Assembly: GCF_000218875.1 (NCBI RefSeq)
Contig: NC_015709.1
Coordinates: 558,001 to 622,000 of the forward strand
From: Zymomonas mobilis subsp. pomaceae ATCC 29192
GTDB taxonomy: Bacteria; Pseudomonadota; Alphaproteobacteria; Sphingomonadales; Sphingomonadaceae
Length of the DNA: 64,000 bases
Direction of reading: 5' to 3'
Each line of letters begins with the position of its first letter. The first letter of the stretch is position 1. The notes below the pieces were generated by a model. The model searched no databases and had not been told where the DNA came from. It saw only the letters and a program-made list of their open reading frames with translations. A program made the translations under genes and the position numbers. Shown here piece by piece: positions 18,508 to 27,268 of this stretch.

Positions 18508-18834
18508 ATAATTGTCTAAGCCTAGTTGTTATTTCTGAGCGCGCTCCTATCGGAGAAGAAAATACTCAAAAATAATAAACAAATAAAAATAAGTCTATGA
18601 AGGAAAAGGGCAATAAGCGTCAATATTGCTTTGACATATCCTATGCTTTTTATAAAATTCCTGTAACGGGCAAATTTTCCCTCTCCTATAAGCTATGCGC
18701 TTATAAAGAAAACGCACTAACAGGAGAAAGCCCTGATCTGTATATTTATTGCAAAAAATACTTCCCTTAAAAAGCGTATGCTGCTAAGAGCGCACTCCTC
18801 ACCGAGTAATTGGTGACGATCGCATTTCTATGCG
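18508..18834. other. 327-base gap upstream of tRNA-Ser
   Basis: No credible ORF. It should hold the promoter of the minus-strand SH3 gene at its left end and a plus-strand promoter-like element (18631-18658). A 7-base inverted repeat (TATAAGC / GCTTATA, 18687-18705) lies in the presumed tRNA leader, and CACC / GGTG arms flank 18800-18815. Confidence 0.5.
18631..18658 (+). promoter_or_regulatory. Sigma-70-like promoter candidate for tRNA-Ser
   Basis: A consensus TTGACA (18631-18636) is followed after 16 bases by TAAAAT (18653-18658). It points towards the tRNA-Ser gene about 170 bases downstream. The distance means a processed leader if this is the start. Confidence 0.5.
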
Positions 18835-18924
<90 letters not shown>

Positions 18925-19196
18925 ACATCTCATCTTAATATATACATTTTTTATGCCTGCTTACGTAAAACGGGCTTTGCAATTCTTATCGCAGTCTCGC
19001 CAATATAATTGGGGCTGTAAAAATTACTGATTACATGAATCAATGTTCTAATATTATTTCCGTTGTCAGAATATTGTGCATAGATATAACTAATATTCCT
19101 ATTGCTCTTATATCCCGAATGCCGCTTTTCAAGCCTGCTCTATATTCCTATATTGGGCTATATAATCACCTCATCACCTCAAATATCGAACCCCCT
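18925..19196. other. Intergenic region after tRNA-Ser
   Basis: No gene or strong hairpin terminator was recognised here. Only frames without database-like features or good ribosome binding sites occur. Confidence 0.4.
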
Positions 19197-19670
19197 TTAT
19201 AAACCGAGCGCAGTAAGGGACGGATGGTCATCAGGGCGGCGGCCTATCGGCCAGAAAAACAGTCGATCATTTTCTTTTATCGCGACATCGTTAATACTCG
19301 CTAAACGGCGCTGCATAAGCCCTGCCGCATCAAATTCCCAATTCTCATTTCCATAGGAACGAAACCATTGTATTTCGCTATTATGCCATTCATAGGCAAA
19401 GCGAACTGCAAGGCGATCGCCGGAAAAGCTCCATAATTCCTTGATAAGCCGGTATTCTAATTCTTTTTCCCATTTTCTTTTCAGGAATAGTTTGATGGCA
19501 TCACGCCCTTGGATAAATTCGTTTCTGTTGCGCCAATAGCTATCCGATGTATAGCTTAGAACTATCTTTTCAGGATTACGGCTATTCCACGCATCTTCCG
19601 CTAACCTGACTTTGGTAGCCGCAGCCTTCTCTGTTAAGAAAGGCGGTAATGGGGGGCGATCGATATTCAT
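19197..19670 (-). CDS. DUF1348 / SnoaL-like (NTF2-fold) protein
   Basis: A 157-residue protein resembling the DUF1348 group of the NTF2/SnoaL fold. Typical segments are the opening helix [36 protein letters not shown], the strand [28 protein letters not shown], and the end [15 protein letters not shown]. The fold forms a conical pocket; some relatives are isomerases or dehydratases, but DUF1348 members have no agreed reaction. It stands alone, with no neighbour that hints at a pathway. Confidence 0.85.
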   Translation of the reverse strand: MNIDRPPLPPFLTEKAAATKVRLAEDAWNSRNPEKIVLSYTSDSYWRNRNEFIQGRDAIKLFLKRKWEKELEYRLIKELWSFSGDRLAVRFAYEWHNSEIQWFRSYGNENWEFDAAGLMQRRLASINDVAIKENDRLFFWPIGRRPDDHPSLTALGL

Positions 19671-19845
19671 ATAGGCCCTCTAACAATAAAATTACGTATT
19701 TTTAATATTAGTAAAGCTATGGAATTAAAAAGAAAATTTTCTCAAATATTATTAGAAAAAAGGTCGGTTGTACTGTATCCGTTATTTATGGAAAAATGCA
19801 CAATCGATGGTTATCCGCAATAATTTTATCTTATAAAAAATTTAT

Positions 19846-20694
19846 CTAAAATCTTTTACTAATGCCTAAATATATCTGTTCCGCTGGTGTTGCACTATTA
19901 AGACCAACATTAGCACCAATATCAAGTTGCACCGTATCAGTTAACGCATAAACTAAAGCACTATCAGCGGAATATTGCGTGGTTTTACCCGTTGGATCAA
20001 AGTTAGTCGCAGACCATAGTTCAGCGATAATATTCAACCTTGGGGTAATCGCATGGGTCAGGTTAAAGACATTTTGCATCGCCGCATGCATACCCTTATT
20101 ATCGTTGTTAAGGACAATATCGAGTTCAGGGGCCAAGGTTAACAGGAATCCAGCAGGTAACTTGATGTTAGCCGCCGCCACCATGCCCCCTTCCCAATGG
20201 CGATTGCCAATATTATGGCCAGCAGCTGGCGCTTTAACATAAGGTATAATCGCAAGGCTTACCCTATCATCTTCATAATATCGGGTTTTCCAACGCATAA
20301 TTACATCGCCGGAACCGCCATAACTGTGTTTTTCTTTGCTAATGCGATCCTGTGTCCAGACCTGCGTATAGGGAATCCAGTTGACCTGAAAATCCATATA
20401 GCTGTTGATACCATATTTCAGGGTCGGATTAGTGGCATAAAGGGTTTGAGTATTAAGGTTACCTACCCTTGATTCACTATAATTAGTAACATCTGATTCT
20501 ATCTGCCAATGACCTTTGGGAACGGTACAGGCAGCGGAAGATTTTGTGGGACGATCCGTACAGATAGGCCCTAATGGATCGCCGTCTTGCAGAAGATCAC
20601 CCGTCTCCGCATAGACAGCGCCACTACTCATGCAGAATGCACCCAGCAAGCCCCATGATAAATAAGAAAGTGATTTTTTGAAAGAGAAAGAAAT
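19846..20694 (-). CDS. Outer-membrane transporter-like beta-barrel protein, probable ATT start
   Basis: The mature sequence resembles the 'MetA-pathway of phenol degradation' outer-membrane family: an N-terminal CTDRPTKSSAACTVPKGHWQ, then alternating amphipathic strands and a C-terminal Phe (GISKRF) typical of barrel assembly. The longest frame with a standard start begins at TTG 20649, giving an incomplete signal peptide. Reading upstream in frame there is no stop until 20700, and an ATT at 20694 has AGAGGTG five bases before it. Starting there gives a full signal peptide (SFSFKKSLSYLSWGLLGAF, cleavage after VYA) and 282 residues. I therefore infer ATT initiation. The substrate is unknown. 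Confidence 0.72.
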   Translation of the reverse strand: MSFSFKKSLSYLSWGLLGAFCMSSGAVYAETGDLLQDGDPLGPICTDRPTKSSAACTVPKGHWQIESDVTNYSESRVGNLNTQTLYATNPTLKYGINSYMDFQVNWIPYTQVWTQDRISKEKHSYGGSGDVIMRWKTRYYEDDRVSLAIIPYVKAPAAGHNIGNRHWEGGMVAAANIKLPAGFLLTLAPELDIVLNNDNKGMHAAMQNVFNLTHAITPRLNIIAELWSATNFDPTGKTTQYSADSALVYALTDTVQLDIGANVGLNSATPAEQIYLGISKRF

Positions 20695-20882
20695 AAATCA
20701 CCTCTATAAAATATAATGCTGATACCAAAAATCAGTAGCAAATAGCCTTTCGCTAAAAAAGTAACATAATGTATATTTTTTATTCGTTTGATAATTAATC
20801 ATTCATTTAATAATATAAATTTATTTCTTTATAAAAATTAATACTATATTATATTTTCTTATTAATTTATTTTTAATTATAT

Positions 20883-22469
20883 CTATCGTCTTTCTTTGGT
20901 AGCCACAAAACGAATATCAGGATTGCGACCAGAAACGTAATTGAGTTCCCATTCATCTTTAGCCATAAATACGGGCGCTTTGTCTCGATCTTCTGCAATA
21001 GCGGATTGATGCGTGGCAATAAAACTAGCTAACAGTTTAGAATCGTCAGAAGCCAACCAACGCGCTGTCTGCCAAGGCGATTGTTCTAATGTGGCAGCAA
21101 CCCGATATTCTGCCTCTAACCGTGATATCAGAACCTCTAATTGTAGCTGACCAACAACCCCAATAATCCATTGCGCACCGATAACGGGATGGAAAACGCG
21201 AATAATGCCTTCCTCTGCCATATCATCCAGCGCTTTTCTTAGCTGCTTTGATTTGGTGGGATCCGACAAAATAACACGTCGTAAAATTTCCGGTGCAAAG
21301 TCGGGTAACCCTGTAAAATTGAGATCGCTATTATTTTCGCTTAGGGTGTCCCCTACCCGTAAAGTACCATGATTAGGTATACCGATAATATCACCCGGAA
21401 AAGCTTCATCGGCTACTTCGCGATTTTGTGCGAAAAATAAAATCGGACTATGAATAGAAATTGCCTTGCCGGTACCTATCTGATTAAGTTTCATGCCCCG
21501 GCGAAAACGACCTGAACATAAACGCATAAAAGCGACCCGATCACGATGGGCAGGATTCATATTAGCCTGAACTTTAAAGATAAAGCCATTGACTGTGGGA
21601 TCGTCGGGATCAATAGGGTCTGGTTGTGCGGGTTGCACCCGAGGCCCGGGGGCATGGCGCGCAATAGCTGAAATCAACTGTTCGACACCAAAATCTTTTA
21701 GAGCCGAGCCAAAATAAACAGGTGTCAAATCACCGGATTGATACGCTTTTTCATCAAAAGGCGCATAACCGATTTCAGCCAATTCCACTTCTTCCCGAAG
21801 CCGGTTCAAGGCATTATCGGAAATTAAAGACGCCAGTTTTGGATCATCTAAACCCGTAACAGCTGTCTCATCACCGGTATAAGCGTGGTTGTCTTCTGTT
21901 GAAGGTCTTAAAAGCTTTTTATTTTCAATGTCATAAAGCCCTTCAAATAACCCGCCCATACCGACTGGCCAAAGCATGGGGCTTATATCAAGGGCTAATT
22001 GATCAGCAATTTCATCAAGAAGCTCGAAAACAGGTCGCCCTTCCCGATCTACTTTATTAATAAAAGTAATAATCGGTACAGAGCGAAGGCGACAAACTTC
22101 AAAAAGTTTACGGGTCTGGGCTTCAATACCTCTTGCCGCATCAATAACCATAATAGCCGAATCAACAGCGGTTAGAGTACGATAGGTATCTTCCGAAAAA
22201 TCTTCATGTCCTGGTGTATCCAACAGGTTAAAAGTCAAACCTTGATATTCAAAGGTCATGACAGAAGACGTTACTGAAATACCGCGTTGCTGCTCAATTT
22301 TCATCCAGTCAGAACGGGCGCGACGATTATCACCGCGGGCTTTCACTTCACCCGCTAGATGAATAGCGCCTCCAAAATATAATAGTTTCTCCGTCAGCGT
22401 CGTTTTACCGGCATCAGGATGAGAAATAATAGCGAATGTGCGTCGATCTGGGCGTGCGTTAGAAGTCAT
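20883..22469 (-). CDS. prfC: Peptide chain release factor 3
   Basis: RF3 is a GTPase that removes RF1/RF2 from the ribosome after peptide release. The 528 residues include the P-loop SHPDAGKT (residues 16-23), the switch region with DTPGHEDFSEDTYR, and the NKVDREGR guanine-specificity motif. Domain 2 and the RF3-specific C-terminal domain follow. The ATG at 22469 fits the family start. It stands alone; no clear terminator is seen in the AT-rich DNA downstream. Confidence 0.95.
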   Translation of the reverse strand: MTSNARPDRRTFAIISHPDAGKTTLTEKLLYFGGAIHLAGEVKARGDNRRARSDWMKIEQQRGISVTSSVMTFEYQGLTFNLLDTPGHEDFSEDTYRTLTAVDSAIMVIDAARGIEAQTRKLFEVCRLRSVPIITFINKVDREGRPVFELLDEIADQLALDISPMLWPVGMGGLFEGLYDIENKKLLRPSTEDNHAYTGDETAVTGLDDPKLASLISDNALNRLREEVELAEIGYAPFDEKAYQSGDLTPVYFGSALKDFGVEQLISAIARHAPGPRVQPAQPDPIDPDDPTVNGFIFKVQANMNPAHRDRVAFMRLCSGRFRRGMKLNQIGTGKAISIHSPILFFAQNREVADEAFPGDIIGIPNHGTLRVGDTLSENNSDLNFTGLPDFAPEILRRVILSDPTKSKQLRKALDDMAEEGIIRVFHPVIGAQWIIGVVGQLQLEVLISRLEAEYRVAATLEQSPWQTARWLASDDSKLLASFIATHQSAIAEDRDKAPVFMAKDEWELNYVSGRNPDIRFVATKERR

Positions 22470-22781
22470 GAAACCTGAATCAGATTAAAAGCCTGTTAGA
22501 AAAGCGCTCCTATAAAATAGCGCTGTGGTCGGGAAGGCTTGATCCCCAACCGCTTCAGAATGACATGAACAAAAATAAGGATTTTAGCAAGCAAAAGGCC
22601 CTATCTTTAAGAAAGGAAAAAATTGGCGCGGTAAAAAATTAGCTTAATTTATATATTTTTTATAAAATTCAACAATAAAAATATTGAAAAATTTTAATAT
22701 TTTTGGGTCATTATAGCAAAAAAAAACGCGTCTATCTTTAGAATAGACGCGCTATAATAAGGAGAGGGAATTTAAAAAAAA
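22470..22781. other. 312-base gap between prfC and csbD-like gene
   Basis: It contains the upstream region of prfC at its left end and the csbD terminator at its right end (22727-22751). Nothing else is recognisable. Confidence 0.5.
22721..22751 (-). terminator. Intrinsic terminator of the csbD-like gene
   Basis: Read on the minus strand, CGCGTCTAT / ATAGACGCG (22743-22751 and 22727-22735) form a perfect 9-bp stem with a 7-base loop, followed by a run of nine T. It lies about 30 bases after the csbD-like stop. Confidence 0.93.
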
Positions 22782-23099
22782 CTATGATTTAATGTCTCGC
22801 ATAACTTTTTTACTTTTTGACTTAGCTTCAGATTTATGTTCCTGTGCCGAGTCTTTTAAATCCTCATATTTATCTTTTGCACTTTCTTTAAGATCTTCGA
22901 AAGTGTCTTTAACTTTGTCAATACCATCGCTTAAGGCTTCTTTGGCCGCACCCAGCGCTTTGCTAGCAGCCCCTTGAGCCTGATCCATGATACCTTTGCT
23001 CTGTAGTTCAGGATCATCGAAAGCTTTTCCGACTTTCTCTTTACCTTTACCAAGGGTTTGTTGTGCAGAGCCTTTTAATTTATCATAAGTCCCAGACAT
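22782..23099 (-). CDS. CsbD-family stress protein
   Basis: A 105-residue, Lys/Asp/Glu-rich, highly hydrophilic protein. The N-terminal MSGTYDKLKGSAQQTLGKGKEKVG and DPELQSKGIMDQAQG match the CsbD pattern (KGxxKExxGKxxxdxxLxxKG). The C-terminal half is longer than the minimal CsbD domain and made of 11-residue-like repeats (DTFEDLKESAK, DKYEDLKDSAQ) resembling LEA proteins. It is probably disordered or helical under stress. CsbD homologues are induced by general stress elsewhere; regulation here is not visible. Confidence 0.85.
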   Translation of the reverse strand: MSGTYDKLKGSAQQTLGKGKEKVGKAFDDPELQSKGIMDQAQGAASKALGAAKEALSDGIDKVKDTFEDLKESAKDKYEDLKDSAQEHKSEAKSKSKKVMRDIKS

Positions 23100-23307
23100 T
23101 TCGACCTCCTCAATTAATTACCTGAATTCTAGGTTAATCTACCCAAAAAGTAGATAATCCTTAGAATAAAATACGTGAGACATTTTATAGTATTAATAAC
23201 GAAGAGATTGATGAGAAGGTTCCTGAAATATTGAATTTATTTTTTTAGCAATGCTTTTTACAATTTGCAGGAAACTTTATGAATTTCTGTTCATATTGAT
23301 TAAAATT

Positions 23308-23344
23308 TTAACCTTCATTCTTAACATTAACCTTCATTCTCAAC
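23308..23344 (+). repeat. Two tandem 19-base direct repeats upstream of the monooxygenase-fold gene
   Basis: TTAACCTTCATTCTTAACA at 23308 and TTAACCTTCATTCTCAACC at 23327 are near-identical and one 19-base period apart. They lie just before the ribosome binding site of the next gene. They contain TTAACC half-sites like those bound by CtrA in alphaproteobacteria, but the spacing is not the standard TTAA-N7-TTAA. Confidence 0.5.
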
Positions 23345-23362
23345 CGATTACGGAGATTATTT

Positions 23363-23659
23363 ATGATTTACGAATTTTTACAAATTTCTATTAAGGAAGA
23401 TACAGATAGTGAATTTATTGCGGCTGTTGAGAAAGCCAAACCTTTATTTTTAAATTCTCCTGGTTGCGAAGGCTTAGAATTGACGCGCTCGCATGAACAT
23501 AAAGGTCGTTTTTGTTTAATTATACGCTGGGCTTCGATAGAGGCACATGTGGAAGGTTTTCGGAAATCAGATGCCCTGCCTAAATGGCGCGCTTTGGCCA
23601 ACCAATATTTTGCAGAACCACCGCGGGGCGAGCATCTTATCCCCGTTTTTGAGGTTTAA
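23363..23659 (+). CDS. Antibiotic biosynthesis monooxygenase (ABM) fold protein
   Basis: A 98-residue ferredoxin-like dimeric alpha-beta domain. The pattern YEFLQISIKEDTDSEFIAAV, NSPGCEGLELTRSHEHKGRFCLIIRWAS and VEGFRKSDALPKWRAL is typical. ABM proteins include quinone monooxygenases (YgiN) and haem-degrading enzymes; the catalytic class cannot be decided here. GGAGA precedes the ATG. It is a single gene with a terminator shared with thiG. Confidence 0.85.
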   Translation: MIYEFLQISIKEDTDSEFIAAVEKAKPLFLNSPGCEGLELTRSHEHKGRFCLIIRWASIEAHVEGFRKSDALPKWRALANQYFAEPPRGEHLIPVFEV

Positions 23660-23663
23660 ATAG

Positions 23664-23690
23664 TAAAAGGCAGGCTTTCGCCTGCCTTTT
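23664..23690. terminator. Bidirectional terminator between ABM gene and thiG
   Basis: The stem AAAAGGCAGG / CCTGCCTTTT with loop CTTTCG has A- and T-flanks, suitable for both convergent genes. Confidence 0.9.
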
Positions 23691-23733
23691 ACCATCATCG
23701 ATAACTAATTGCTGAAAGATATAAGGTAAAAAA

Positions 23734-24510
23734 TCAAATTAGACCTGCCAACGGGCTTGATGGATCGGCATACAATCGGCGTCCCATACGGCCCGCCCGA
23801 TAGGCCAAACGACCTGCTTCTACCGAAGCTTTCATGGCCTGTGCCATCATGACGGGGTCCTTAGCTTCTGCGATAGCGGTATTCATCAACACCCCTTCAC
23901 AACCCAATTCCATCGCAACAGCGGCATCCGAGGCGGTACCAACGCCTGCATCAACCAACACAGGCACATTAGCCCCTTCGACAATAAGACGAATCATAAC
24001 CTGATTTTGTAAGCCCAATCCTGACCCAATGGGGGCCCCTAGCGGCATGATAGCTACAGCCCCGGCATCTTCTAATCTTTTAGCCATGATGGGATCGTCA
24101 CTACAATAAACCATTGGCTGAAAGCCTTCTTTGACAAGCTGTTCAGTGGCTTTAAGTGTTTCGATCATATCAGGATAAAGCGTCCGAGCTTCACCTAAAA
24201 CCTCTAATTTGACTAATGTCCAGCCACCCGCTTCTCTTGCTAGCCGTAAAGTTCTCAAAGCTTCATCGGCTGTAAAACAACCCGCTGTATTGGGTAAAAA
24301 ACAGTATTTCTTCGGATCAATATAATCTGTCAACATAGGTGCAGAAGTATCGGTTAAATTAACACGACGCACAGCAACCGTTACAATTTCAGCACCCGAG
24401 GCGACTAAAGCAGCAGCATTTTGGGCATAGTCTTTATACTTACCCGTACCAACAATAAGCCGTGAATTGAAGGTTCGACCTGCAACTGACCAACTATCTT
24501 TGTGAGACAT
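23734..24510 (-). CDS. thiG: Thiazole synthase ThiG
   Basis: ThiG forms the thiazole phosphate moiety of thiamine from deoxyxylulose phosphate, dehydroglycine or glycine imine, and sulfur delivered by ThiS thiocarboxylate. The 258-residue TIM barrel has the Schiff-base Lys101 in [11 protein letters not shown], and phosphate-binding loops near PLGAPIGSG and [11 protein letters not shown]. Its ATG overlaps the thiS stop by one base (TAATG), so the pair is translationally coupled. No thiF or thiO is in the window. Confidence 0.95.
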   Translation of the reverse strand: MSHKDSWSVAGRTFNSRLIVGTGKYKDYAQNAAALVASGAEIVTVAVRRVNLTDTSAPMLTDYIDPKKYCFLPNTAGCFTADEALRTLRLAREAGGWTLVKLEVLGEARTLYPDMIETLKATEQLVKEGFQPMVYCSDDPIMAKRLEDAGAVAIMPLGAPIGSGLGLQNQVMIRLIVEGANVPVLVDAGVGTASDAAVAMELGCEGVLMNTAIAEAKDPVMMAQAMKASVEAGRLAYRAGRMGRRLYADPSSPLAGLI

Positions 24511-24731
24511 TATTTATTACCTCCACCAACAAAATGAACGATTTCCAGTTGATCGCCCGCTTCAATTGTCACATTGCCAAGTTCAGAACGTGGCACAATT
24601 TCAAGATTGCGCTCAACGGCTACTTTAGCAGGGTTTAAACCAATTTCTTTCGCAAGACCGGCAATTGTTGTTCCGGCTCTAACCTGATGGGGTTCACCAT
24701 TAAGCTTGATATTGATGACACTATCACTCAT
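24510..24731 (-). CDS. thiS: Sulfur carrier protein ThiS with extra C-terminal residues
   Basis: A 73-residue ubiquitin-like beta-grasp protein that carries sulfur as a C-terminal thiocarboxylate to ThiG. Recognisable parts are [35 protein letters not shown] and the terminal strand [11 protein letters not shown]. ThiS normally needs Gly-Gly at its very end, but here Asn-Lys follows before the TAA. It could be trimmed by a protease or be a tolerated variant. It is directly upstream of thiG and divergent from aroQ; the short upstream gap has no sign of a TPP riboswitch. Confidence 0.92.
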   Translation of the reverse strand: MSDSVINIKLNGEPHQVRAGTTIAGLAKEIGLNPAKVAVERNLEIVPRSELGNVTIEAGDQLEIVHFVGGGNK

Positions 24732-24809
24732 GAAAAGCTGCCTTTGCCTGAGAAATGTTTTCTGTCCTATAAAGAGCCTTTACCCTTACTCGCAACCGGA
24801 AGTAACATT

Positions 24810-25250
24810 ATGGCAGAAAAGCCGACAATATTTATTCTTAATGGGCCTAATCTGAACCTTTTGGGTTTAAGAGAGCCTGACATTTACGGTCATGAAACGC
24901 TTGATGACATTGCGGATAGCCTTGAAGATCGCGCTTTAGAACTGAATGTTGCGGTTGATATCCGACAATCTAACCATGAAGGCCATTTAATTGATTGGCT
25001 ACAGGAAGCACAAGCTGTAAAGGCAAAAGCCGTTATCTTGAATGCAGCAGCGTATACCCATACATCTGTTGCGATTTATGATGCAATCAGAGCAATCTCG
25101 GTACCGGTGATTGAAGTTCACTTGTCGAATCCCCATGCTCGTGAGTTTTTCCGTCATAAAAGTTATGTCGGTGAAGCGGCCTTGGGGACAATTTCGGGTT
25201 TTGGCGCAAAAAGCTACCTTCTTGCGCTGGACGCCGCCGCCAAGCTCTGA
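24810..25250 (+). CDS. aroQ: Type II 3-dehydroquinate dehydratase
   Basis: AroQ dehydrates 3-dehydroquinate in the shikimate pathway. The 146-residue type II enzyme has FILNGPNLNLLGLREPDIYG near the start, with the catalytic Tyr of the lid region in this segment, plus SNHEGHLIDWL, NAAAYTHTS and EVHLSNPHAREFFRHKS. I start at the ATG at 24810, with GGAAG upstream; the longer frame from 24687 overlaps thiS and is not family-like. It is the first gene of aroQ-accB-accC. Confidence 0.95.
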   Translation: MAEKPTIFILNGPNLNLLGLREPDIYGHETLDDIADSLEDRALELNVAVDIRQSNHEGHLIDWLQEAQAVKAKAVILNAAAYTHTSVAIYDAIRAISVPVIEVHLSNPHAREFFRHKSYVGEAALGTISGFGAKSYLLALDAAAKL

Positions 25251-25343
25251 CATGGCAGAGTCAGTATAACTGTCCGGTTATCGTAGGCTATGTCGAATAG
25301 TTTAAAAATACCGGACAGATGGAATAATTTGATGAGCGTAAGA

Positions 25344-25817
25344 ATGACAGAAAAACACAAAGAAGCCATGCAGGTCGATCCCGAACTGGTTAATCAACTC
25401 GCAAAATTACTCGACGAGACCAACCTAACCGAAATCGAAGTACAAGATGGTGACCGCCGTATTCGTGTCGTTCGTAACGCTACGGTCTATGCCGCCCCCA
25501 CAACTATGGCCGTACCAACTGCGGCTATGCCCGCTCCCGCTGCCCCGCCCGCAGCTCCAGCCGGAGTGCCCCTTGCCGATCATCCGGGTACCGTGCATTC
25601 ACCCATGGTAGGCACTGTCTATCTTGCACCTGAACCCGAAGCCTCTAATTTTATTCACGTGGGCGACAAGGTTGAAAAGGGAGCAACTTTGCTGATTGTT
25701 GAAGCCATGAAAGTTATGAATCCGATTGTTGCCCCCAAAAGTGGGGTCGTAACTTCAATTATGGTAGAAAATGCTCAGCCGGTCGAATTTGATCAGCCGC
25801 TGGTAGTAATAGAGTAA
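25344..25817 (+). CDS. accB: Acetyl-CoA carboxylase biotin carboxyl carrier protein
   Basis: AccB carries biotin between the carboxylase and transferase of acetyl-CoA carboxylase, the first step of fatty-acid synthesis. An N-terminal helical segment ([20 protein letters not shown]) is joined by an Ala/Pro-rich linker (residues about 52-80) to the biotinyl domain with the attachment motif EAMKVMN. Starts at 25344, 25332 or 25290 are possible; I prefer 25344 because [12 protein letters not shown] matches sphingomonad AccB. accC follows four bases later. Confidence 0.93.
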   Translation: MTEKHKEAMQVDPELVNQLAKLLDETNLTEIEVQDGDRRIRVVRNATVYAAPTTMAVPTAAMPAPAAPPAAPAGVPLADHPGTVHSPMVGTVYLAPEPEASNFIHVGDKVEKGATLLIVEAMKVMNPIVAPKSGVVTSIMVENAQPVEFDQPLVVIE

Positions 25818-25821
25818 CTCT

Positions 25822-27180
25822 GTGGCCATCAAAAAAATCCTTATCGCCAATCGTGGCGAAATCGCTCTTCGTATTCATCGCGCTTGCCATGAAATGGGCA
25901 TCAGCACCGTTGCTGTCCATTCAACAGCCGATGACGAAGCCATGCATGTTCGTCTGGCAGATGAGACGGTCTGTATCGGGCCAGCACCTGCTGGTGAAAG
26001 CTATCTTAATATCCCCAATATTATTGCTGCCGCTGAAATTTCTGGCGCAGATGCGATTCATCCGGGATATGGCTTTTTATCTGAAAATGCGCGCTTTGCT
26101 GAAATTGTTGAAAGTCATGAATTAATCTGGATTGGGCCCAAGCCCGAGCATATTCGAATCATGGGCGATAAAGTCGAAGCAAAGCGGACAGCGGGTAGAT
26201 TGGGTTTGCCCTTGGTGCCCGGATCAGATGGTCCTATTCATAATTTTGCTGAGGCAAAGGCAACCGCTGATGAAATCGGTTACCCGGTTCTCATTAAAGC
26301 GGCATCCGGCGGCGGTGGTCGGGGTATGAAGGTCGTCCCTTCGGAAGATCAACTTGAAGTGCTAATGGCACAAGCCAAATCAGAATCCAAAGCGGCTTTT
26401 GGCGATGATACCATTTATATGGAAAAGTATCTCAGTGCGCCCCGCCATATTGAATTCCAGATTTTCGGGGATGGAGAAGGTAAAGCCATTCACTTAGGGG
26501 AGCGTGATTGCTCCTTACAGCGTCGCCATCAAAAAGTTTTGGAGGAAGCGCCTTCCCCTGTTATTTCCGCAGAACAGCGGGCTGAAATGGGCGCAATTGT
26601 CTCCAAGGCGATGTCTGATATGGCTTATCGCGGGGCGGGTACCATTGAATTTCTTTACGAAAATGGCCAGTTCTACTTTATTGAAATGAATACCCGTTTA
26701 CAAGTTGAACACCCCGTAACAGAAGCCGTTACCGGTCTCGATTTAGTGCGTGAACAAATCCGTATCGCAGAGGGTAAGGGTTTATCACGCACCCAAGATC
26801 AGATTGTATTATCAGGACATGCGATTGAATGTCGGATCAATGCTGAAGACCCTGATAATTTTACCCCGTCACCGGGTACCGTCAAAAATTATCATGTTCC
26901 TGGTGGATTTGAAGTTCGGATTGATAGCGGCCTTTACAATGGTTATACCATTCCACCCTATTATGACAGTATGATTGCTAAGCTGATCGTTCACGGGGAA
27001 ACCCGTAGCGAAGCTATCAGTCGTCTTTCACGCTCTTTAGAAGAATTCATTATTGATGGTATCAAAACGACGATACCTCTTCAGCGTTCGCTTTTAGAGA
27101 AGCAAGCCTTTGTTGATGGTGACTATACCATTAAATCGCTTGAACAATGGCTAGAAGAAAAAAGTCTGAAAAAATTCTAA
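25822..27180 (+). CDS. accC: Acetyl-CoA carboxylase biotin carboxylase subunit
   Basis: AccC carboxylates the biotin of AccB using ATP and bicarbonate. The start is GTG at 25822 ([18 protein letters not shown]), with no better codon. It shows the ATP-grasp glycine loop [13 protein letters not shown], the HIEFQIFGD and [13 protein letters not shown] strands, and [16 protein letters not shown] with the catalytic Glu and Arg. The 452-residue length is standard. It is followed by a terminator that ends the aroQ-accB-accC unit. Confidence 0.97.
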   Translation: MAIKKILIANRGEIALRIHRACHEMGISTVAVHSTADDEAMHVRLADETVCIGPAPAGESYLNIPNIIAAAEISGADAIHPGYGFLSENARFAEIVESHELIWIGPKPEHIRIMGDKVEAKRTAGRLGLPLVPGSDGPIHNFAEAKATADEIGYPVLIKAASGGGGRGMKVVPSEDQLEVLMAQAKSESKAAFGDDTIYMEKYLSAPRHIEFQIFGDGEGKAIHLGERDCSLQRRHQKVLEEAPSPVISAEQRAEMGAIVSKAMSDMAYRGAGTIEFLYENGQFYFIEMNTRLQVEHPVTEAVTGLDLVREQIRIAEGKGLSRTQDQIVLSGHAIECRINAEDPDNFTPSPGTVKNYHVPGGFEVRIDSGLYNGYTIPPYYDSMIAKLIVHGETRSEAISRLSRSLEEFIIDGIKTTIPLQRSLLEKQAFVDGDYTIKSLEQWLEEKSLKKF

Positions 27181-27213
27181 TATTTATCCTTAGCATTCTA
27201 AAATTAATTATAT

Positions 27214-27246
27214 GAAAAAGAGCCGTAGAAGTACGGCTCTTTTTTT
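27214..27246 (+). terminator. Intrinsic terminator after accC
   Basis: The stem AAAAAGAGCCGTA / TACGGCTCTTTTT with a GAAG loop is followed by a T-run. It can act on both strands, as cysQ converges. Confidence 0.92.
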
Positions 27247-27268
27247 GTAATATTTGGCCTAAGAAAAA

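Noticed and set aside
23100..23362. Small gene between the csbD-like and ABM genes
   Set aside because: No open frame with start and ribosome binding site was found; the region holds only the direct repeats and upstream sequences.
24732..24809. Possible TPP riboswitch upstream of thiS
   Set aside because: The gap to divergent aroQ is only 78 bases and lacks the conserved CTGAGA and related THI-box segments.
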